Positions 51,650-59,600 of a stretch of DNA of 64,000 bases are shown in pieces; within the stretch, counting starts at the first letter, position 1, and each line of letters begins with the position of its first letter. The stretch lies in NCBI GenBank assembly GCA_963575745.1, contig CAUYUJ010004747.1, forward strand, positions 497,654 to 561,653. Reading direction: 5' to 3'. The position numbers were made by a program, and so were the translations under genes. This stretch comes from Prorocentrum cordatum. Taxonomy: Eukaryota > Sar > Dinophyceae > Prorocentrales > Prorocentraceae. The notes beneath the pieces were generated by a model. The model saw only the letters and a list, made by a program, of their open reading frames with translations, was not told the DNA's origin and searched no databases.

Positions 51650-51845
51650 CCCGATGCAATTTTGCACCCCGGGTCCGTTTCCGAGGGCCCTGGGGCCCAC
51701 GAGCGGCCTCCAGGGGCTGACTTTTTCCTTGGGACCAGTTTCTCACCCTGAGTCGTTGTTTGACGGTCCCGGGGCCCAGCGATGGCTCCCAGAAGCAGAA
51801 AACGAGGAAAAACCTCCGGCCTCGCAAATCGACGAACAATCGAAA
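51650..51845 (+). repeat. Dispersed repeat family C, copy 5 (double)
   Basis: Two related blocks in tandem. The first has TTTTGCACCCCGGGTCCG and GGGCCCTGGGGCCCACGAGC. The second has CACCCTGAGTCGTTGTTTGA, CGGTCCCGGGGCCCAGCGAT and GGAAAAACCTCCG. The second is the closest match to 13985-14100. Confidence 0.75.
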
Positions 51846-52442
51846 AAATCAAAAATCTCCGGGGACTTCTGGAAACGCTGGGGAGTTTCATGGAGCCTCC
51901 GGTGGCCTCCAGAAGCTTCCGGAAACGCCCCCAGGAGCAGCGAAGACACCCGAAATCCGTCGCATGTCTGGGGGAAAAACCTCTTGGTCGGCGTGCTCGC
52001 CGGGAGGCTGGCCGGCCCAGCAGTTGCGCCGCCGCCGCAGCTGGCGGCCAGCGGGCCCAGAGGGGCGCGCGGCCTTGCGGCGCCAGTCTCGCCGCTGCAG
52101 GGCGCCACGGGTGATGGGCCCATTTTCCAATACCACTAGCATAAGTAGGAGGGGGAGGGGGAGGAGGAGGTGGAGGATCTCCCTCCTCCGTCGGAGGAGG
52201 AAAAACTTGAGGGGGACAGGAGGAGGGAGGGGAGTGGAGGAGGGGAACAATGGGAGGAGGGGAAATGGAACGAGGAGGAAGGAAGGACGAGGGAGGTATT
52301 GAGTGCCTCCTTTCAGTGGACTGCGCTACTGTCCCGTCAGGTGTCCCGCGGGAGTAAGAGGAGGAGGAGGCTGGCGAGGAGCACGAGGGCGAGGACGAGG
52401 AGGCGGAGGAGGAGCAGCAAGGGAGGAGGAGGGAGGAGAACG
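51846..52442. other. Unassigned sequence with GGA tracts
   Basis: 51846-52140 is GC-rich without a recognised gene. CGCATGTCTGGGGG is shared with about 10531. GGAGGGGGAGGGGGAGGAGG-type purine tracts occupy 52146-52290 and 52360-52440. Minus-strand frames up to about 500 codons here are repeat-driven. Confidence 0.5.
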
Positions 52443-52935
52443 GCGCGGACTTCCGAAAGCTTATGCTCACGGCACTTTCTCTTGCTCTGTCCCAGGATGT
52501 GCCTCCCCGAGGGCTTTGCCTCTCGCCCCAGATCCGCCCCCGAGGGCAGACCTCCGAGGGTCGAGGGATCGACGGAATACCGGTGAAAAGCTGGAATTTC
52601 GAAAAATTTCGAAGTTCGACTCTCGAGGATCGAGGCTCGGGGCTCCCTGGCCCTCGAGGGCCCTTCCTCGTCGCCACGGCTGGACGCAGCTCGGAAAACT
52701 TGCGCGGTTGGACCCCGGGAGAGGTCCGGGGACCGATGTTGGCAGAGGGAGACAAAAACGCCATCAGCATAAACTTTCCGAGGTCCGCGCGGATTTCCTT
52801 GATGTGCGCTGGAATCCCCTGGCGTCGCTTCCGGCGCCGCTCCTCGCGCGCTCCGCGCGCCAGGGAGGGGGTCCAGCGCCGATCCAGGAAATCCGCGGGG
52901 ACTTCCGAAAGTTTGCGTTTATGCAGTTTTTCTAT
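52443..52935. repeat. Cluster of dispersed family B-related copies
   Basis: Contains CGCGGACTTCCGAAAGCTTA (52443), a near-full diverged family B copy (52655-52810: CCTCGTCGCCACGGCTGGAC, GGGAGAGGTCCGGGGACCG, CATAAACTTTCCGAGGTCCG) and GGGGACTTCCGAAAGTTTGC (52893). The 5' and 3' pieces are in opposite orientations, so the cluster includes inverted copies. Confidence 0.6.
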
Positions 52936-53476
52936 GTAGAATGCTTGGAGCAAGAAGCCATGCAGTCAGGCTGCTGAAATAAGGCCGACTTCGAGGTCGG
53001 AAGGGGTTCGGTCGTTCCTTGGGCTTGCACGGGTTCCCTTCCTTTTCTGCCGGCGTGCCCCTTCCCTTGAGTAGACCGACATGGAACATCGGCTCTATCA
53101 GTTGTAGCACCATCTGGAGGGATAGAATGAGCATTGTCAAGACCATTGAGTAGCATCTCGAGCGGGACCCGGAACCGTGAAAGGAGCAGCAGGGAGAGGT
53201 AACTATTTTACAGGAGGCCCCAGCAGCACCGTACTCTGGACTACAGTGGCTTGGCATGAGTTCTTGAAAGCTTCGACAGCTTATCAACAATACTTTTTAC
53301 TAACGCTTCCACTTCTGATAGTTTTCCGCAGAGGCTTCCAGCACAAGTTTGTTTTTGTCATTGTGGTGCGAAGGCGCAGGATCCATTCAGACAGTATACG
53401 TCACCCCGCGAGTGTTCACATCGTGGCGGTTTGCCGTGGCAATGTTTCTCGGGGTATAATGCTTTTCGTTGGGCCT
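52936..53476. other. No recognisable gene
   Basis: Unique-looking sequence of lower GC before the Helitron-type ORF. Short frames only. It may contain the element's 5' end, but I could not identify a terminus. Confidence 0.4.
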
Positions 53477-53619
53477 TTCATATGCATATTTCTGCGAGGT
53501 TCCGCAGATCCACTCCAACCAGAATGTTCGAGCTGCATGTGAAACATGTGCGCAAGCAGTCATAGAACAAATAGCCAGAATGGGGCTGCCTGATGTGGCG
53601 GAGTCTCGACATCGGTAGG
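53477..53619 (+). pseudogene. Likely upstream N-terminal part of the Rep/helicase, out of frame
   Basis: A frame open from about 53461 and ending in TAG at 53617-53619 reads AYFCEVPQIHSNQNVRAACE, then TCAQAVIEQIARMGLPDVAE. This protein-like sequence has a CX2C and is one frame away from the main ORF. Its position directly before the WTPCLWHGDSDADLRAHLLQ finger-like segment suggests it belongs to the same protein, separated by a one-base frameshift or a short intron between about 53560 and 53630. Confidence 0.4.
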
Positions 53620-56600
53620 AGCAGTAGAATTGCCGAGGAAACACTGCGCCTTGAAACGTTGGTGGGGGGGCGACTGGACGCCTTGCCTCTGGCATGGAGA
53701 TTCGGATGCAGATCTGCGCGCGCACCTGCTGCAGGAGCATCGGGCGCAGCTCGAGGATATCGCAGCTTCGCTGGTTTGCGTGTCTGCCGAGGAAGAGAAG
53801 AGCGAAGAGTTGCGTTACTTGTCCGCGTACAGCGAGGTCGTGGCATGGAAGGTCCGTCAAAGAGCCCCTCTCGCCGCACTTGCCATTGACCGGCGATGTC
53901 TCCGTGCATATGCGGAGGCGCTGGGAGACGAGTCAGTTTGTTCTCTGATATGCATGCTGTGTGCGCGGAAATTTCCTCACGTGGAAGGGCGCCGTGGGAA
54001 TCCAATCACTTGGCAGAAAGTGTCGCCGGATTCGGATGGCGTCTTCGGACTGCCTGGCTCGTTTGTCAGAAAGCACTTGTCCGTGGACAGCTATGTGGGT
54101 CGATACGGTCAAGTCGGAAGCGACGTGCATCTGCGGGATTACGCGGAGGTCTTTGAAGATTGGCAAGCAACGATCGCGTCGGGCGATGGACACATGAAGG
54201 TGTTGTGTTGCCCCGAAGATCTGCGCTGCAGCACGGCATCGTGGCACGAAGGGAAGGAGGTATGCGATCGTTGCGAGGCGCCGCTGTGCGAGGAATGCCG
54301 AACGGGTATGTCTGGCCCGAGAGGCGAGGCGGCGGTGCCCCCTGCAGCTCTCGCTAATGACATGATGACGTTCTACTCACCGGATGAGCTATTCGCAGGA
54401 AACGTAACGCTGCTCGAGATGATTTGTGCGTCCGTGTGCGTGACCTCGATGGTATGTTTCACCCTGGAGAAGCGGCATCGCAACGAACGGTCTTTTGACA
54501 TGGAGGCGGGGAACAACACGCGTCGTATGGCTGCTCGCGGGAACGCGACGTCCTTCCCGATGCCGTGGACGGACATGCTCGCGCAGCTGACCGCATTGGA
54601 GGAAGGGGCGTCGAAGGCAAGGCCGCCGTCGGTGCCGCGGACAGGCAAAGAATTGGCCGACATAGTGTCGGTGATATTGAAGTCCGGAGGAGACGACGAT
54701 ACGGCAGCGAGCATGGCGAAGTTCATACATCAGGCAGTCGTCCGTCGGGATGTGGTCGTCAAGCTGATCGAGGGGGCGAAGATGCGTGGGCACCGAGCGT
54801 ATCAGCACGTTTGCATGGAAGAGGTGCGAAAAAAAGCTGCGGAGCTGCCTGATGGTGAGGTGCCACCTGAGATCATGCGTTTGGTGCCTTTGGACAACGA
54901 GCTGGACAAGATTCAGATTCAGAAGGCGGCGACGCCAGTTCCGCGCCCGGATGGGTTGCAGGAAGCGGCGGAGATCTTGGAAACGACCAAAGGCAACGCC
55001 GTGGTTCTGGAGAAGAGCAGCTTCGATGACGGGGATATCAATGCCCAGCGTGTGGAAGCCTTACGAAGTTTTGCACAGAGGGTGTCGCCAGAATGCGAAC
55101 ACGATGGAACCAGCGAGCGCACAGATCACAGCGAGAGTGAGTCGGAGCATGAAGGTACCCGAGCGAAGCGCCCGCGCGAAGGCGGGCGAGAAACGGAGCC
55201 CGACTTCGCGCCGGCGAAGGAGAGGGGAGAGGCGAGATTGTTGACAGAGGCGCTGGAGAGGAACGAACGAGTGGATCGTTTGCGGGTATGCACAGGGAAC
55301 ACAATGATGGATCAATTCGAACCGTGGTATTTCGGCGTAGCGTTTGCGTTCATTTTCAAGTATTGCACAGGCATGCCCGACATGCCGGCCTTCTTGAAGC
55401 GTCCGCGGTATCGGCGTTCGGAAGAGGCCCCGCGGGTGGAGTTGCCGCTGTGGGTTCGCATCATGAGTCGTCGCGTAGAGAGCCAGTTGTCGCGCGATTG
55501 GCATTTCGGGTTCGTGTCGTGGAACTTGGTATTTCGTTCAGCGGTGAATCTGAGCAGGACGTGGTTTACGTACGTATCCGCGAACCCGAAGGACGTGGAT
55601 GCGCAAATCACACCCGAGGAGATCAGCGAAGGGGCGAAGCAGATCTACCGTGCATTGGCGGGAAAATACCAGGACGTGAACGGTAAGAAGCAGAAAGTGA
55701 TGGGAGACATGACGAAAGTGCGCTACGTCCCTGGACTCGGCAGAGCGGCCCACAAGTTGCTCGCGAACATCGAGCACACGTCTCGGCGGTTACCAGGGAC
55801 GCAAGAGACACGACGGGTCATGCGGTTCGAAACCAACGCTCTCCGCGTTCGGTACGGCGTACCGATCTTTGTAACTTTTTCTCCGGACGAAGGCCACAGT
55901 CTCCTCATGGTACGGTTGTCGCGCACGCGACGTCGTGACCCCGTCCACAATGCGGTGAGCGATGCGGCAGCGTCACGGGCAGCTGGTAGTCGAGAGTGGC
56001 CGCAGGTCGCTCCAGAGACTGACGATGTGCGCCTGGAATTACCGCTGGCGGCGATCATGTCGCAAGTGCCTGCGTGGGCGGAGCGCAGGAAGATACTCGC
56101 GCGGGATCCGATGGCGAGCGTGGAAGGTTTCCGTGTGATTGTGGACGCGACGATGCGGCATCTTCTCGGATTGCGCAGCTGTCCGAACTGCCCGGGATGC
56201 AACCATGGCGAGCGAATGTCGCCGTGCCAGGATTTGTTCGGCAGCAACGCCTCGCCGGAAGGCGGGGTGTTCGGCAGGGTGGACGCTTGCTATGTCTCCA
56301 TCGAAGCGCAAAAGTCGACGGGCGCGCTCCACGCGCACTGTCAGGTGTTCGTACAGTGTCTGCACCAGCACACGCCGCTGGACAAAATCTTCGAACTCGT
56401 CCGGAACAATGCGGACGGATGGGGGCGGGCGTTCGTGAAGGAGTCGTTGGAGTACAAGCGCCGGGTTTGCCGGCAGGAGTACTCCGCGCGCGTGACCCCA
56501 GACGGACTGAATAGGAATCTGGCGGGAGCAGAAGCCGCGTGGCCAGAATACAAAAATGAGTTTGGGCTGGTGTGCCGTCCGACGTATCAGACTCGCAGGG

Positions 56601-59600
56601 CGGGGCAGGGAGTGACGCAGCTGGAAGAGGCGGAGGAAGCGCGCGCTTGGGAGAGCAGGTACCTCGACGGGGACGTGCAGTACCTTCAAGAGCGGAAGCA
56701 GCACCACGTGCATCTTGAGAACCCAGAGACGGGGGAGAGGGTGCCCTTGCCAGCTTGTCGTCGGAAAGACAACCCGAAGCTCTGTAAGGCCGATTTCCCG
56801 CGAACGGCGCAGCTCATCAACCATCCGGTTGTGATCTGCCCAGGGCTGGCGACGCAGCTGGATATGCCGAAGGCAGGGAGGCGGAACCGCGTAGGGAGTT
56901 TGCATGGGCCCATGAACCATGAGAGTCTGAATGGGACACACCCATGCATGCTTGCCGCGCAACGTTTCAATTCGGACGTGCAGCTGCCGTACAGGTTGCC
57001 GATCACAAGCGAGAGCTGCACGTGCGGCAAAGGGTGTTCGGAGAAGCATACCGACGCAGCCATTATCAAGGTGGTCCAGATGGCTCAGGACGCCCAGGCA
57101 GGGTATGCGTGCGATTACTGCACGAAGCGGCAGCCCATGGCGTTCCATGAAGTCCGCGAGTGCTCCAAAGGCATCGAGAAGCTCAGCCGACAGCTTCGCG
57201 GGGAGAATGCGAACTATGTCGGCAAGCGGATGACGACGCGCATCATGAGCGACGCCTACGGTAAGGGCATCGTTCGCGGCCAGGTGGAGTGTGCGAATCT
57301 TCGAGCGTATGCCAAGGATAACGATGTGACGTCGGCAGAGTCGATCAAGACTTGTGAGACGACGTGTTTCTACGGGCGCGAGTACGTCGAGACGGTTGAG
57401 AGGCTGTCCGATGGCACAACAGGAGGGCGCAAAGCGCAGTTTGCGGAGGTGGATATGCGAATCCCGTGGCGCCGGAAAGTCACTATCAGGGATGTGGCCA
57501 TGTTGTACGGACATCGCCCGAGGCGGGAGGGCCTGTGGCACTTGTCGCCGTACGAATTTGCTACGTATTGGAGGCCCGTGCTCGTGGCGTTCCCTACCAG
57601 TATAAAAGACGCGAAAGCCGATCGGGACAGGCATCACGCGTTCTTGACAGCGGAAGGGGAGCAGAAAGTGAAGGAGTGGGGTCGGAAGCAGGAGCAGGCG
57701 GAAGAGCTTGTGCCTGGGGTTGACTACATGGTGAAGGGCGACGCAGGAAAAGATTGGGTTGCCTTTCCAGACACGGACGGATGCCGTCATCTGCGGCACA
57801 CGTGGGTTCTGATCAGAAACAAGAGGCCTTTGGCGCCAACATTTTTCGGGGCTCCGGTGCCTCGTAGCCGAAATGGGGAAGCTGAGCGATCCGCGCGGAT
57901 AGTCATGTCCTACTTCCATCCATGGACGCTGCGACAGTCAGAGGCAGACGACCACGTTGTGTTTGCAGGCGGACTGCGCCGGGGCGCGAAAACGTGGGTG
58001 GACGCCATGGTGTCGTGGTTGGACGGCGGCGTGCAGTCGGAAGAGGCTGCGCGGTACGTGGGCAATTTCCTCAGCGTGTATCGCTTGCGCCCGAGGGATG
58101 CGGAGCACGAGGGCGCGCGGAGTGATGAGGACGTGAGCGACGAAGAATTGGAGGTTGGATTCGGCCAGCTGGACGAAGCTCTGAAGTCACGCGTCGGTGG
58201 TCGGAAGCGAGAAGATGGAGACGGTGACAGCAGTAGTGGAGAAGAAGACGGTGGGCCGGAGGGTGGACTGGGTGGATGTTCCCATTACGCAAACTCGAAA
58301 GCAGGCATGGCCGTGGCACAGGAAGTGTGGGGTCAGCGCCCGAGTGAAAAGCCGCTCAGTGAGGTCCGTAGCGCGTGGCCGAGAGCGGTCAACTGCGATC
58401 TGGAAGGCGCGCGGGCCGCAGCAAGGGCGTCGCGCAACAAGGAGAAGTCACTGGCCGACAGAGTGGCGGCGGAAGAAAGAAGTGGGATGGTGCAGGCGCA
58501 GGCGGGGGTGACATCAGGCCAGGTGGCCGAGTGGCTCAGGAAGCTGGAGTTGAGGACTGACAAAGACACAGGCCGGCGCGTTGTCAACGCGAAGCAGTTC
58601 GAAATGGTGAAGCAGGTAGCAAAGAGGGTGATGCAAGAGCTGGACGGGGAGGCGCGAGGGGGCGCGGGCATGGGTGATCCGCTGCGTTGGTGCATGCACG
58701 GAGGGCCCGGCACAGGGAAATCGCACGTGCTGCGCATTCTGCGGAAGGAGCTGTTCGAAGACATCATGAACTGGACGATTGGCGTCCATTTTCAGATCAC
58801 GGCCTTTCAGGCAGTTATGGCGCAGCTGCTCGGTGGAGACACCATACATCATGCATGCGGTATTCCCGCCGTGAAACGCGGCGACGACAAAGGTGAAGAT
58901 GTGAAACTTCAGTACGACACAGCGAAGCGAGTCCTGCAGTGGAGGTGGTTGTTCATCGACGAGATCAGCATGGTCAGCGCTCGGCTGCTCGCCGAAGTAG
59001 ACCAGAAGCTTCGCAGCGTCATTCGGGACGTGGGCACCCAGAAGCGCGGGGAAGACGGAGTGCCGCGGCCCTTCGGCGGCTTGAACGTCGCGTTGAGCGG
59101 AGATTTTTGGCAGCTGGCACCTCCGGACGGAGGGTTCCTTGCAGACGTGCCAACAGAGCGCATCGCGGAGGCACGAAAGTATACCTCGCTCCCGCCAGTG
59201 CTACATGGGCAAGCTCTCCTGTGGGGTGGTGGTCAAGAGGGCGTGCAGGGAGTAACAGAGCTAGTGGAGTGCGAGCGCTGCGACGACGCCTGGCTGAAAT
59301 CCGTGCAAGAGGAGTTCCGCAGAGGAGCGCTTACGGCAGACACGCATGCCTTTTTGCACGGGTGTGATACTGGAGTCCCGGGGAGTTGGCTCCATGGTCA
59401 GGTGGGATGTGGGAACTCGAGATGTCAGGCTTTGAGCGTCGGCGCAGGGGTCTCGGAGGAGGCAGCCGTCGGAGCACGCCGTCAGCGATCAGTGACCCTG
59501 AAAGACATCCGCAGGCAGGAATGTGGGGAGTGCAGGCGTGAGCGCGAACGGCGCCGTCTCGTCATCGCAGGTCCAGATGACCCGCGCGTGCACTCTGCGA

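Noticed and set aside
51448-52953. Minus-strand 501-codon frame
   Set aside because: It crosses family C and B repeats and GGA tracts in sequence and has no recognisable domain. It is a composition artefact.
56039-57919. Minus-strand 626-codon frame inside the helicase gene
   Set aside because: It is the antisense shadow of the Rep domain coding sequence. The plus strand carries the HUH and Tyr motifs.
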